Shown: in pieces, positions 1 to 11,839 of the stretch | How the letters are laid out: every line of letters begins with the position of its first letter | Numbering within the stretch: position 1 is the first letter of the stretch | Assembly (NCBI GenBank): GCA_031841125.1 | Contig: CM063111.1 | Coordinates: 55,055,535-55,119,534 of the forward strand | DNA: 64,000 nucleotides | Direction: 5' to 3' | Source: Acanthococcus lagerstroemiae | Taxonomy: Eukaryota > Arthropoda > Insecta > Hemiptera > Eriococcidae | Made by a program: the position numbers and the translations under genes | Notes under the pieces: generated by a model | What the model was told of the DNA's origin: nothing | Databases searched by the model: none | What the model saw: only the letters and a program-made list of their open reading frames with translations

Positions 1-179
1 TACTGTCGTAAAAATTTTCCTCGACTTTCATTTCCTCTTGCACTGATTTTAGTTTCTGGCGTGCATCCTCTTCCTTTCTGACTGGGATAATCCGCCTTCT
101 TCTCCCTTTACCCTTCCTGTGATTTTTATACTGGACTCACTGCGCCGGGATGCTCAATTATACTTATCCACATGAGATT

Positions 180-2570
180 TCAATTCACAGAGGGTCGCCA
201 ATAAAGTCTCGAAAATTAAGAAACAGATTTTCGAAGTTGGATGCGGGGGACACCCCTCTAACTCATGAAAGATGAAATAGGAAAAATAAAAAGTTCAACC
301 AGATCCGAAAAATCGATAATTAAATTTTCAAAGCTGGGGCGACAATCTATCTCTTGGCTTCACAAAACTACCGATCGAAACAAATAATCAAGTTTATGAA
401 ACATAAGTTTCAAAATTCGAACAACCGGGAAAAAGGGGGTCACCTCTCAAGTCCACAAAAGATTCAGATCGTGAGAATAAAAAGTACTCGAAGAATAAGC
501 ATTAAATTCTGAAAAATCGAGAATTAAATTTTCAAAGCCTGATCGCGGGGGTCCACCATCGAATCACCAAAACAATTAGATGGAAAAAATAAAAATTTGT
601 GACTGTCCATATTGAAAGGGCTCTTCGGTCCAAAAAAATCGACTTTGAGATTATGTTCGATTTTGGTAGGTCGAAGAGTACTGTTTAACACTGTGAGTCT
701 GTGAACTCGAAAAAGCAAAAGTGATAGAGCGCAAGAGTGGACGTCTATAAGCTATCGCGTTCTTGAGATTCCCGTTTGAATCTTTAAGTGTCTCCTGTAA
801 AATTAATGTTTTGGACCGACCGACGTGCCCTTTTAACTTGGACGGTCACATTTATCGAAAAATAATGTTTAAAGTAGATAAACGGCTGCACGAAAGATCC
901 CAATTGAAAAAATAAAAAGGTCTCCAAAAATATTTTTAAAGACCGAAAAATTGAGAATTCTACTCCTCGGGTCCACAAAATACTTCCGATCAGAACAAAA
1001 GAGTTTCAAGGAGAATTATTTCTCAAGTCTGAAAAATCGAGAATTTGATTTTCGGAGTTGGGAGTGGGGTCCACCCCTTAGATGCACAAAGTAGTTAGAT
1101 TGACAAAATAAGGGGTTCGCGGAAAAGTACTGTTCAAGACGGAAAATCATGAATTAGACTTACAGAGTTGGGAGCGGGGTGCACTCCTCAGCCCCCAAAA
1201 ATCTACAAATTGAAAAAATAAAAAGGTTACCAAAAATATTTTTATGTGCCGAAAATTCGTGAATTAGAATGGTCGGACTTGTGGGTGGGGGCACCACCCT
1301 TCGAGTCCACAGGAGGCTTAATACAACAACTATTACGGAAAAAATTTTTTCATGCCTGTAGATTTTCGGCGTTAAAGTGGGGCTCCACCCCTTGGATCCA
1401 TAAAAGACTTCGATCCAACATAAATATAAGTTTATCAAAAAATGATTTTTAAGCCTGAAAAATCGAGATTTTAATTTCCAAGTTTGGGGTGAGGTCAACT
1501 GTTCAGTCTCACATAAGATTTCAATTGAAAAAATAAACAATCACCAGGAATAAATTTGAGAGGCTGAAAAATCGAGACCAATGTCCGAAGTTGGGAGTGT
1601 GGTCAACCCCTCGGAGAAATAAAGAGTTCATCAGAAATAATTTTAAAGGCCGAAAAATCAAGAATTGTTGAGGGCAAGAATCCACCTTTCGAGTCTAAAA
1701 AATGTGGCAATCGAAATGAGAGGAGGTTTATGAAAGATAATTCAGACGTTGAAAAATCGAGAATTAGATTTCCGGAGTTCAGGATCAGCTCCACCCCTCA
1801 AGTCCGCAATAGATTTTATCAAAAAAAGGAAAATAAATATTTAATAATTCAAAATCGAAAATTAGGCTTTCGGAGTTGCGGGTGTAGGTTTACCTATCAG
1901 CTCCACAAAATACTTCGACCAACAAAACAGAGGTTCGCGGAACATTAATGTTCAAGACTGAAAAATCGAGAATTAGACTTCCAGAGACGAAAAATATTTT
2001 TAAAGGGCAAAAAATCGAAAATTAGATTTTCGGAATTGGAGTGGGGTACCACTCCTCGGGTCCAACAAAGACTTCGATTAGAAAAATAAGGGGATCACCG
2101 AAAATTATCTTTCACGTCAGAAAAATTGAGTATTAGATTTCCAGGGTTGGCGACGGGGTCAACCCATCGGGACTGAACCATTTGACCCCGCAAATGATAA
2201 CAACTGAAAAATGGAAAAAGTCACTAAAAATATTTCTGAAGGCCAAAAAATCGAGAATTTGATTTTCGGAGTTCGGGTGGGGTTTCACCCCGCGGCTCCA
2301 CCAAAGACTTAGATCAGAAAAATAAGGAGGTTCATCGAAAATTATTTTTCACGTCAGAAAAATCGAGAATTTGATTTCCAGAGTTGGAGGTGGGGTCAAC
2401 CCATCGGGGCCACAATAGATTTGAATCGAAAAAATGAAAATTTCATCAAGAATAAATTTGAAAGCCCGGAAAATCGAGATTTATATTTTAGGAGGCGAGG
2501 GGGGTGGTCTATCCCTTGGGTCCACATATGATTTCGATGAAACAATAGAAGGGTTTTAAAATTAATTCAA
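180..2570. repeat. Diverged ~108-bp tandem satellite
   Basis: A motif close to GAAAAATCGAGAATTAGATT, followed by a G-rich box and then GGTCCACCCCTCGGGTCCAC and an A-rich spacer, recurs about every 100-110 bases. Starts lie near 307, 510, 1031, 1140, 1251, 1456, 1563, 1650, 1750, 1855, 1956, 2007, 2115, 2245, 2353 and 2462. The copies differ at many positions and some are shortened, so the array is old. Short open frames here are by-products of the repeat and not genes. Confidence 0.85.
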
Positions 2571-2589
2571 CTTTCAAAATCAAAACTTT

Positions 2590-2735
2590 ATCACATAAGC
2601 GTGGTTGCTTACGCCAGCCGGTACGCCGCGCCGCGTCGGTTAATTTGATCGGCGGTGGCTCAGCGGCGCGCCGGGTTGATACTAGCGGCGGTTCGGCGCG
2701 TTCAAAAGTCTTCGGCGGCGGCGGCGCACAGGTCT
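2590..2735. other. GC-rich patch
   Basis: A compact stretch of CGG/GCG-rich sequence in otherwise AT-rich DNA directly follows the satellite. It has no long open frame and no recognised RNA. It could be the end of another repeat. Confidence 0.4.
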
Positions 2736-2739
2736 AATA

Positions 2740-4382
2740 TACGGTACAGGTCAATTTTCTAAAAAGTTCTTACAGGTACCCAAGGACATGGGTCTTACAT
2801 GAAAAATAATAAATTAATGTTTACATGGGTAATTGTAAAAATGTTAAGGGTAATTGTAAACAGTAAATATATTCTGGTAATAGTAACTATTACACCTGTA
2901 ATATTGTAAAAATGAAACGAATCCCCCCCCTTCATACCCAGTGTGGCTACGCCACTGTTCACTTTGCATGCTGGGGAATACGAGAGCGAGATCAAAATGA
3001 GATAGGTCCCTAATTACAATTGAACATGGTGAATCACTAATACGGAATCGTTAAATATTGAGAAGTGATGCCGACAATAAACGAACAGGAGGAAAAGTAT
3101 ACGCAATCGAACTGTAAAATGAGTACGGTCTTTGGGTCGGTATTGGGAATGATATTACAAATATCAGCGTGGAAACAGTGGCTTTCATTTTTTTAACGAT
3201 ACTATTTCGGAACGTCCACTTCTTCCTTTTTTCGCTGCTGTACCAAAAATACGATATTAATTCATGGGGAAAACGGTCATTATGTCAAAAATTATCGCGA
3301 AATGGAGCCCGTATACGTTTTGCAATCATGGGGGAGATCGTCGGTGGATAAAATGGTTAGCCGGGGTGTCCGAGTAAGGCGGACGGGTTGAGGCGGCGAT
3401 GAAATACGCGAGCACTGGGACGGAGAGGCGCAACGGTGTAACTTCATTCCACCTGCACGTACACCGTGTAGGTACCTGATTACGTTATAAATCATACGGT
3501 AATGTTCGTAAAGCCCTTTTTCCTGGTCGCGAAAATGGCTAAAAATGGCGAAGGACGAACGAGAGGGAAGGCGACGATGCGATTTCAGATAGTACACGTT
3601 ACATGTTGCCTCTCGTTGGTTGGGTGATTCTCTGCCCAACTTCCCCTGTAGATCTGGCGGAGTTGAAGAATTGCGGGGTTCTCTTCGACTCGAAATGTAC
3701 CAGACCGTAGGTTTGGGACGTTGGCTCGAGCCTTATGGTTATAACATAACAGCATTCGTTGAAAGTCAAAGTAAGGAAAGCCTGGATGTACTGTGACTAC
3801 TGTAGGCAGAGACGAGGTTACCCGGGAGCTGCGTCTCTACTATGAGCGTATTTGTCCCTCCACTAATCCGGGTGTTCCTTGATGTCTATTTCAAAATATT
3901 TATACATCCACATTACCACCCATAGCCCATTTCTACGCCTATCATTTTAGGCGCCAACCACAGCGATGGTACTGAGCTTGTAAAATTAAAACCCCAGTTG
4001 ATCCTTAAATTTTGCGATTGCCATATCCTCTTGAGCGATCTTACAGTCTACTCCGGACTTGACCGTACTTCGATCACCGCCGCCCTCCTAGAGGGCAGAG
4101 GATATTTTCGGCTACTTTTTGAAAAATGTTTCTTAAACAAAGGGGGGATAAGTAAGTGTCCGTTACTGTTTGTAGGTAACATACGTTGTCTATTCCATTG
4201 CATGCTGCGTGCAAAGTTGGATGAATTACCCTTAGCACAAATTGTTCTGTTTCGTAACGAATATCTAAAATAAAACTAAAGAAGGACTGTCAACTCACCT
4301 TAGAAAATACTCCACGCGTGTGAATAAGACAATGTACAAATTTACAAATATATACAACAGGACTGGCTGAGGGAGGGGGCCC
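2740..4382. other. No gene recognised
   Basis: This tract holds short open frames only (the largest 91 and 115 codons), with no homology I recognise and no clear termini. Around 2930 there is a run of nine C residues. Nothing here can be supported as a gene. Confidence 0.5.
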
Positions 4383-4691
4383 TCAGACCCAATCCCTCAG
4401 CAAACCCATGGTTTCCTCCACTAGCCCAAAGAGGACCTCTAGGAGGTCTCTTTGAGCCTCGATGACAACGAAGCAGGTTTCCAGTACGCCTAGCAGAGCC
4501 TTCTCAACCTCCGCCCCCTGCGAGACCTCAGGCAGCGGCGGTTCCCCGGGGTCCAAAACGTTGTCGTTGGTGTCCATAATATAGTCCAGCAGACCATCGA
4601 ATTCGATATCCTCGAGGTGGTTCCGGTGCACGTTATTACTAGGCGGAGGGTTCGCTATGAGGCCCCTCAACGCCTCCTCTAATTCGTCCAT
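4383..4691 (-). CDS. Small acidic hypothetical protein
   Basis: The open frame reads on the minus strand. I prefer the internal start beginning MDELEEALRGL because the 19 residues upstream are hydrophobic, AT-rich and unlike the rest. The product would be about 102 residues, acidic and rich in Leu/Glu, with a C-terminal half likely to be helical. The local GC content is well above that of the flanks, which suggests real or recent coding constraint or a transferred segment. I do not recognise a family and see no partner gene. Confidence 0.25.
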   Translation of the reverse strand: MDELEEALRGLIANPPPSNNVHRNHLEDIEFDGLLDYIMDTNDNVLDPGEPPLPEVSQGAEVEKALLGVLETCFVVIEAQRDLLEVLFGLVEETMGLLRDWV

Positions 4692-4889
4692 AGCGCGAAT
4701 AAAACAGCCACAAATAAAATAAAAACCAACAAAAAGGACAAAGTTCAAAAGGTGTAGCTAGGGTAGCTCGATGCTCCGGTAATTAGAAGTAGACTGAAGG
4801 AGAAAAGTATTAAACCTACTATACGAGTATAAGAGCCAGAGAAGAAGAATTCCCGAGTCAGCACAAGATGATCCGGGGGGGGGGGGAAA

Positions 4890-5935
4890 GGTTAGTAGAA
4901 AAAAATGTATTCACACAGCACCGGCCAAAGGCAGGCTGAATTAAACTTACTGGAGACGGTGGTTGCGGAGCTGTTGGAATCGGACGTGCGGCTCAGGCTA
5001 CTCGCGGAGTCGGCAAGAGCACTGTCTGTGTTTTCATCTGCAATGGAAGGCAAGACAAAACATTTAGAATCTGAGAGACCGAGAAAACGCGAGAGTATTC
5101 CGCTTGGGACATCGGTACAGTATTGTTGTACCAGGATAACCCAAAGAGCGGTACATGGGTAGTCGGACTTATCAAAAATTATACTCCGATAAACCGATGT
5201 ATCGCTCACAAAGACATTCTGATACAGCAGTACTGTATCGGTGTCCCGGGACAATTAGCTGGGCGGGACAACGATACTTTACTGACAGTCAGTACCGCTG
5301 TACTGGGAGAACCCGAAGAGCGGTACATCGATAGTCGGACTTGTCAAAAATTAGAATATGATATACCGATGCACCGCGGTAGACTTTAGATCGGGACATT
5401 GGTACTGTACCGCTGTACCAGGAGAACCCAAAGTGCGGTGCATCGGTAGTCGGACGGCGGAATTTAGAATACGAGATCGCGATGTACCGCGACAGACTTC
5501 CAATCAGGACATCGGTATGGTATCCTTGTACCGGGAGAACCTCAAGAGCGGTATATCGGTAGTTGGACTTGTTGAAAATTAGAATACGATATACCGATGT
5601 ACTGCGACAGACTTTTGATTGGGACATCGGTACTGTACCGCTGTACCGGGAGAACCCGAAGTGCGGTACATTGATAGTCGGACTTGTCGAAAATTAGAAT
5701 ACAAGATACCGATGTACCGCTCACAAAGAAATTCCGATACATCGGTATTGTATCGGTGTCCTGGGACAATTAGCTGGGCGGGACAACGATACTTTACTGA
5801 CAGTCAGTACTGCTGTACCGGGAGAACCCGAAGAGCAGTACATTGATAGTCGAACTTGTCGAAAATTAGAATACGATATACCGATGCACCGCAGTAGACT
5901 TTCGATTGGGACATCGATACTGTACCGCTACCAGT
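4890..5935. repeat. Tandem repeat array, ~115-bp unit with longer variants
   Basis: Units contain a box like GTACCGGGAGAACCCGAAG followed by GCGGTACATCG and TAGTCGGACTTGTC. Boxes begin near 5125, 5300, 5415, 5530, 5645 and 5815, so the spacing is about 173, 115, 115, 117 and 169. The first and last intervals carry an extra ~55-bp block containing ACAATTAGCTGGGCGGGACA, giving a higher-order pattern. The many ~75-120-codon open frames on both strands come from the repeat. Confidence 0.85.
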
Positions 5936-7230
5936 GACGTTACATCAGTTTTGTATGACAACAAATTATGATCTTCCAGTGTAGGGTACTGGGAGGCCGT
6001 CGATTATCCACTAGACATCCTACAAAAAGATGTCACAGAGAATCGCTGTCCCATATCTGCCCAGGAAGCTCACCACATTGATTTGCTATGACCATAGGTT
6101 AGAAAATTGTCAAATCTGTCGACTGTCAGCATCGCTGTCTTGTAAATGCCACAGTTATGGACGATGTTTCAGGCTAGTCAGGTGACCCTATTCCACTGAC
6201 TTGATTGATCTGTTGACGCCGCCTTGTGGTGGCTCACAGATTCCAAGTCCATTGATTCACCTAGCCCATTACCGATTATCTTCCTAGATTTCAAATTGCT
6301 TTCACGCATTTAATGAAATAAACACGACCACCCATATACTCAATTTGTTTATTCACAACAATAATACATATCAGAATGCCGACTAGTGTATCCATTACAG
6401 TTATGATACTTTCATGAACATGTGTAATATAATGCGACTTGTTCCATATCCATTTGACGCTGAACTTATTTCATACATGCTACATAACTTAGGCCTAGCG
6501 ATGACATATCATTGAGCAAAGACTTTGTTACCATGTTGCAAATACGTCATGGTAGGGCTCTCTAAGTACGGGTAGAGACACGAAGGCAAACTGAAGCCTT
6601 AGCAAGGGAATTGTCATAAGAACGTGTGTAACTTATGTTGCTAATATCTACATGAATATTGCTGTTGATGAACAATTGAAGAGAATAGAAGTTATCGCAT
6701 ATAAAATTTCCTATGTAAAGCAATATCTTTCACGATCTTTTGGGACCATATTTTAAGGTCATTTTCCCTCAGTACGTGTCTCATTGTGATAGCACTGCAG
6801 GACAATAGATCCAGTTAGCTCTCGTGACGCTACCTGTTCTTATAGAGCCCTAGTCTTAGTATCCCATGATTATAGGCTCGGCAGGTACATATCACATAGG
6901 TCATCTTTCGTGTCACAACTACAATTAGTAAATTGTGTCCCATTCCTCTAAGCTAAGCATTTATATGTCACAATGCGTATTCATTGTTTCAGTGATCCGG
7001 ATATGGACGGCCCTGATCACAAAATCTTCTGTAATTTTTTCCTCTGTCACAATTGCGCTTTCGCCCTGTTTCGACCCTTTTTGATAAGCATTCTGACACG
7101 TTCTCTAATCGCTGCTGAACGCAACCATTGTACTTGTTGAATTGTATATTCCAATGTGCCGATGTATCGCTAACTGTGATGATTCGGCACATCGGTACTC
7201 GATGTCAATACAGATCTGCTACAACAGGCT
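5936..7230. other. No gene recognised
   Basis: The sequence is unique-looking and AT-rich with no open frame above 67 codons and no clear repeat ends. Confidence 0.5.
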
Positions 7231-7233
7231 CAT

Positions 7234-7670
7234 TATGTACATGCTCACCAAGGTACGCCAAGTTTAACAAAATGCAGTAGCTGAACGTGTTACCCGATGT
7301 ACCCCATTATTTACAATATGTACACTCTTTACACGACTTACATCAGGTCTTTCAGATTGCACCTGGTTTACAGACCAACCAACGCACCTCAATTTTTACA
7401 AAACCCACCTTGGTGACAGGCTATCTTATTTACATGACATTTTACTGAACCCCGGATATGTACATGCGATCCTATTTACATCACTATTTCCCATACGTAC
7501 CAGATTTACACGCTACCCCAACTATATCTAGTGTTACATAATGCTCATTATTTACATGCTTATCAAGGTACACCAATTTTAACAAAATGCAGCATATTCA
7601 CATGTTACCCGATGTACCCCAATCTTTACAAAATGTACATTATTTACACAATATACATCCGGTCCTGTTT
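7234..7670. repeat. Diverged direct repeat pair ~310 bp apart
   Basis: The block around 7234-7360 (CACCAAGGTACGCCAAGTTT ... TTACCCGATGTACCCC ... TTTACAATATGTACA) recurs at about 7545-7670 (ATCAAGGTACACCAATTTTA ... TTACCCGATGTACCCC ... TTTACAAAATGTACA). Between them lies further TTTACA-rich sequence that may be a third, more diverged copy. Confidence 0.6.
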
Positions 7671-7769
7671 TGAACTACCTTCCTGTCGATTGAGCAGAGG
7701 TTCCATGTATTGCGTCTCTTCCATTGTCTGGAAACAGGGCAAACGGTGATGTTGATTAAATAGAGGACT

Positions 7770-7935
7770 ACCGGCTGGGTGGGACAAGGATACTTTAACG
7801 CCGGTTAGTACCGTTGTACCGGGGACATCGACACAGCGGTACATCAGGAGTCGGACTTACTGAAATTTACAATCGGATTAACCGATGTACCGTTGACTCA
7901 GAGGTCCCAAAACATCAGTATTGTATACTACAGCC
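7770..7935. repeat. Isolated unit of the 115-bp repeat family
   Basis: Contains GGCTGGGTGGGACAAGGATA, a TTGTACCGGGGACATCG box, CGGTACATC and GAGTCGGACTT, the same boxes in the same order as the array at 4890-5935, but diverged. It abuts the primase relic. Confidence 0.6.
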
Positions 7936-7957
7936 AACCGGAACATCCATTAATCCT

Positions 7958-8946
7958 CTATATAGTCAGCATCACCGCCTTCCCAGTCTTCAAACATGCC
8001 ACTTCTATCACTTTTGGCCGGTAGATGTCGCCGTTATTTTCGCGCACACTGAGACAGTTACTCCGGTGTGTATATTGACATGTTTTACAAGCCATATTTC
8101 GCACTAGTACAGACACCCGAAATATGGGATGATTGTACAGAGTATACACACCTGCAATTTTCACACCGCGATAACTGTCAATTAAATAAGCGCGTAAATA
8201 CGGTGACATCTCGGTGTGCTCTGTTGTATTCAGGGACATCTGCAGATCACAGGGAGGGAACACTTCACGTGTGACAGGAGTTTGAATATCACCGAATGGA
8301 TATAAAGTGGTACGGACATGAATTACCAAATGCAGAAAAAGGACTTGGTCAGTGTAGTAGGACGAGTTCGGAAACGGCAGCGTATGGCAGAGGACTCGAA
8401 AGGGCCGATTTTGACCCAATTTCGATTGGGTCATCAATCGCATTTGTCGGCTGCGGTGATACAGTGTCTGATCAATGCCTTCGAGCAAAAAGGGTGGCAT
8501 GGCTTTTACAAATAGTTTCATGACTGTTTTGACGTATTTGAGGCTGTTAAGATGATGTACGCTGCTTGGTCGGTGTCAATTCGTAACTGATATTTTGAAT
8601 ACAGTTGAATTGCCGCAGTTTGCGCCTGAATGTCTCCTTGATAGTTATCGATATCAAAGTAAAGCTGTGACTGGCCTGAGAACCCAATGACTTCATAAAA
8701 ACACTCAACACTGCGTTCGTGGGCAGTTCGCTTTGTCAAATAGGTGTAAAACACTACGGGGTGCTGCGTAAAGGTATAGCGATCCACTCGTCCGCTCGGT
8801 GTCCGACCTTTCTTTGTGAAGAGATAATCTGCGGTGTCAAGTTGATCAGGAGCCAGGCGGCTATACGCACCACTTATCTGCCCCCGTCGCGAGCTGGATA
8901 GCAGTTGCGCTATTTTTTGAGTATACATACGCATACAGCCGGGCAC
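7958..8946 (-). pseudogene. Archaeo-eukaryotic-type primase (PrimPol-like) relic
   Basis: Two overlapping minus-strand frames (8946-8518, then 8521-7958) read as one protein broken by a one-base shift at about 8519. The first part holds ERSVECFYEVIGF followed by QLYFDIDN, which matches the DxD motif I of AEP primases. The second holds MRLMTQSKLGQNRPFR, like the conserved segment near motif III, and near the C-terminus a Cys/His cluster CKTCQYTHRSNC that resembles the UL52/PrimPol zinc-binding module. The motif order is right for the family. The family primes or copies DNA in large viruses, some mobile elements and cells. The frameshift and lack of an upstream domain make it a pseudogene. Origin, viral or from a self-replicating element, is undetermined. 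Confidence 0.55.
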
Positions 8947-8949
8947 GGC

Positions 8950-9355
8950 GCCTATTACAATAAACAGATTGCTATTAGTGTGACTTTCATTACTACATTG
9001 TGCATGAGTGTACCATAATTAATATCTCCTTTATTCTGTTGCAAGGGTCAGCAACACATTACCCCCCCCCAACAGTAGAATTGGGCGGCGTATGCAGGCT
9101 TACATATCGGATGAAATTGGGCCGTGGACGGTCGGAGGGTTCGGTCTACGATATCTTGTAATTTACGTACGGCACCGTAGTACTCCGGGCACGTTATTAC
9201 AAAATCCTCCGGACTGAACAGATGATTACAGCGCATCAAAATGATAATTTTCGTTCGTTGCAGACTCACCGGATTCTCTTCTCGAGTCCGCCTCAAGAAG
9301 GAGAATCGGGAGCTGCGGACTAACAGGCTGTCCCATAATGAATAACTTAATTACC
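8950..9355. other. No gene recognised
   Basis: An 82-codon minus-strand frame at 9048-9296 has no similarity I recognise; a run of ten C residues lies at 9061-9070. It could be upstream sequence of the primase relic. Confidence 0.35.
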
Positions 9356-9801
9356 AGGTGATTTGTACTGAGCAAAATGTTTTAGCCGTCTCGAAATTAA
9401 TACAGACGTCATTGAACCTTTTTCGCACATCTCGAAAATTGAACCAGGAGGAAGAGAATGAATCCAATCATCATTTCAACGTTTTCCCTTGAAAAGTACC
9501 ATTGGCGGGACCACATTTCCCAAAGCATTGCCACAACCGACTACAGTAACTGACTCGCCATGTTCTTTCCCACGATTATGTATGCGACGTATTCCCTTTT
9601 GAGCGAGAACAGTAGGTGACTTGTGGAGGCACATTCTGACGCCTTTTTCATCGATATTATATATATTTTGGGGCTTATTCATAACATACAATTCGAGCAT
9701 AATAGCTGAAAAAACAGACAATAGTTCAAATAAAACTAAGGTACACTGATGGGTTAAAGATGCACTCTAGCTCTGGTACAAACCTTTCAATTTATCGAAA
9801 T
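9356..9801 (-). pseudogene. Pogo-like transposase, catalytic-core fragment (part 2)
   Basis: Minus-strand frames contain DYFDKLKG, then (after a likely intron ending TTTTTTCAG) IYNIDEKG with the first catalytic Asp of the DDE/D core, VTVVGCGNALG and PPMVLFKGKR, followed after a frame disturbance by PPGSIFEMCEKGSMTS. This order is that of pogo/Tigger-type transposases of the Tc1/mariner superfamily. The rest of the core is missing to the left. It is the continuation of the gene whose start lies at 12164-12603; the 9807-12158 element separates the halves. Confidence 0.8.
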
Positions 9802-9806
9802 AGTCC

Positions 9807-10125
9807 TGTAACACCGAAATCGGTATATCCCAATATACCAACCATTGTGACCTATTAAAAATTAAAACCTCACGCATTTAGGAACGCTAAATTATAACGA
9901 GTCAGCGAACTTGGCCTACGACGACGTTAACGATGAAACCGCCGGGACACCGGTGCGTCTGTCGACTACCATCGTTCGAACCGTTTAAACGAAGAAATCA
10001 ACAGTGGTACATCAACGTAAAATTTGTACGATTATAGAAATTTTGAAAAATAAAGTTAGTTTGTTTTCCTTCAACAATTTTGGTTTATTAAAGTATCGTC
10101 GCACGGCCTTTATTAGCGCGATACA
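9807..10125 (+). repeat. LTR, inverted copy (left end)
   Basis: Begins TGTAACACCG and ends GCGCGATACA, a TG...CA repeat of 319 bp that matches 11840-12158 in reverse complement with few differences (for example CCCAATATACC versus TCCAATATACC). It is followed inward by gag-related sequence and not by a primer-binding site. Confidence 0.85.
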
Positions 10126-10127
10126 AT

Positions 10128-10730
10128 CCTTCTTGCTTACTGTCTTCTCTAGTATCAAAGTCGTTTCTGTCGGTTTCTGTTCCTAGTTGAAGAAAATTCC
10201 TAGTCCTCTCTTCTGCCCCTGGGGTATTTTTGAAGTGTTTAAGGAGTCGCTTGCGGTGGTCGCTTCTATTTCCAGTTATCTTTTTTTTATTAAATACTAG
10301 TCCTTCCAATAATTGTTGCGTGGTTAAATAATAAACCCAGTGGAACGATCTTATTTTTTCAGGAGACTCTTCTAAATTCGGTTTACTTTTGGATGGGGAA
10401 AATAAAGAAAGTAGCGATGTTGTTTTTTTCATAGGGCTGGTAGAGGACTAGAACTAGTCATCGGTTAAAACAACAAAAGTGTCCGGGACAAAGTTCGGAT
10501 ATAGAATGAATTTCTTACTATCAAATTTTGGGGGAAAGTCTTCGGTTCGAAACGAGGAAGATGCAGTACCCTCTCCAGTTTAATACAGATTTCGGGTTTG
10601 TTAATATGGTGAAGAAAGTCACGAGTTCTCTCCCCTGCCCCGGGTTTTTTTCCAAAATGTCTTACTAGTTTTTTCCGTTGGTCACTTATATTCCCATTTA
10701 AATTTTTTCTCGGTAAAAGCAAGTCCCTCC
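10128..10730 (-). pseudogene. Tandemly duplicated gag-like N-terminal domain
   Basis: Two related minus-strand units are present. The upstream unit (10722-10510) reads SDQRKKLVRHFGKKPGAGER and the downstream one (10432-10140) reads SDHRKRLLKHFKNTPGAEER. Each has a preceding QLLEGL(A/V)F and a following TR(D/N)FL. This is the SAP-like helical segment often found at the start of insect LTR-retrotransposon gag proteins. The units are in different frames and separated by stops, so no long product is made. The right-hand LTR and primer-binding site lie upstream in the expected order. Confidence 0.6.
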
Positions 10731-11594
10731 AAAAGTTGATGGCTGGTAGAATAAATCGAGGATTTCAGTTTGTGGGGGGGGGGGGGAAATAAAAATAATA
10801 AAAATAAAACTTTTTACACCGCTCGATTCTGTTTTTTAGAAACGAGAGAAAAAAAACATAAAACGAAAAGGGGGATGGAATTTAAATTATTGCCAAATTA
10901 TGGTTTTACTTTTTTCTGCAATTGTCAGTGAGTCGTCTACGGTAATTAATTACCAGAAGATCAACAGCGGTTTGAACTTGTCCGGTCAAGCCAGATGCTC
11001 GTCAGTGACCCCTGAAGTTTCCAATAATTTATTACAGAAACGATTATCCTTGTCGTTGGCTGAATGCTTGTTGGACGTCTATGGCCGTCAGCAAACAGAG
11101 GCTTCAAACCGTGCAAGAATGTATCGCTCCGTATAAAAACTCGCTGATTATGCCAAATTTTTAGAGTCCAAATCTTTCGCAAAATCTCTATATGTCGAGT
11201 CAAAAGAAGTAACTACTTTTGACAAGACGTAAACCTGCCGTTAAATTAATTGGAGCCGTTGAAATGGTCAAGCCAAATAGCGAACGGTTTTCCAAAACTT
11301 TTAACCTTTGTGCAGATAAAGAAGTTTACGGGTATTCAAATTTTGAGTTCAAAGAGGTTAATAAAATTTTGACGGGGTAATTTCTATTTAAATTAATTTA
11401 AAATTATGATTAGTTACAATTTTTCTTACGGGTAGTCTTGCTGTGATGTCCGGATCGCTGGTTACTATTGACGACACTTCTGTTCGAATGGTCTCGAAGT
11501 TGACGATGAGTATCCACGAGCGAATTACGTCTTGAAGGAAAGGAAGTGGCGGTAGTTGAAAGGCAGGGCCTCAGTGAGTACAGAACCGGAAATC

Positions 11595-11790
11595 GTAATT
11601 AGTGGACGCTGACCAAGACGGGCCACAGCGTGAGCGAGGAGGGTCGATCGAACGAGCCCGTATGTTGATTGTCCTCGGCGCGAGTTACCGATATAGCCGA
11701 GTCAGATTTGGCTCAACACCTTCCAATGATACCTTAAGATCCTTGATTTTTTCGGTTACAGTTACGGATTACAGCAAGAGGTGTCACGAC
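11595..11790. repeat. Segment shared with the LTR of the 56.3-62.8 kb element
   Basis: GTGGACGCTG, GGGCCACAGCGTGAGCG, GAACGAGCCCGTATGTTGAT and TAGCCGAGTCAGATTTGG recur, as reverse complement, in the right LTR at about 62570-62740. Homology runs for about 190 bases to TACGGATTACAGCAA. It sits in the leader of the inverted-LTR element here. Confidence 0.75.
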
Positions 11791-11828
11791 TAGATCACAC
11801 ACCACGGTTACGTTAATTTTTATTTTTT

Positions 11829-11839
11829 CGGGCGCCAAT
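11829..11839 (-). promoter_or_regulatory. Candidate primer-binding site
   Basis: On the minus strand ATTGGCGCCCG follows the ACA end of the right LTR directly, the usual place and form of a tRNA primer-binding site. The same junction occurs at 53631-53642. Confidence 0.65.

Noticed and set aside
524..1948. Open frames of 60-126 codons on both strands
   Set aside because: They fall in the ~108-bp satellite and repeat its sequence.
3340..3460. Possible tRNA-like stretch (GTTAGCCGGGGTGTCCGAGT)
   Set aside because: No cloverleaf with matching stems and no B box could be built.
4892..5846. Series of 75-120-codon frames on both strands
   Set aside because: They recur with each unit of the 115-bp array and have no motif.
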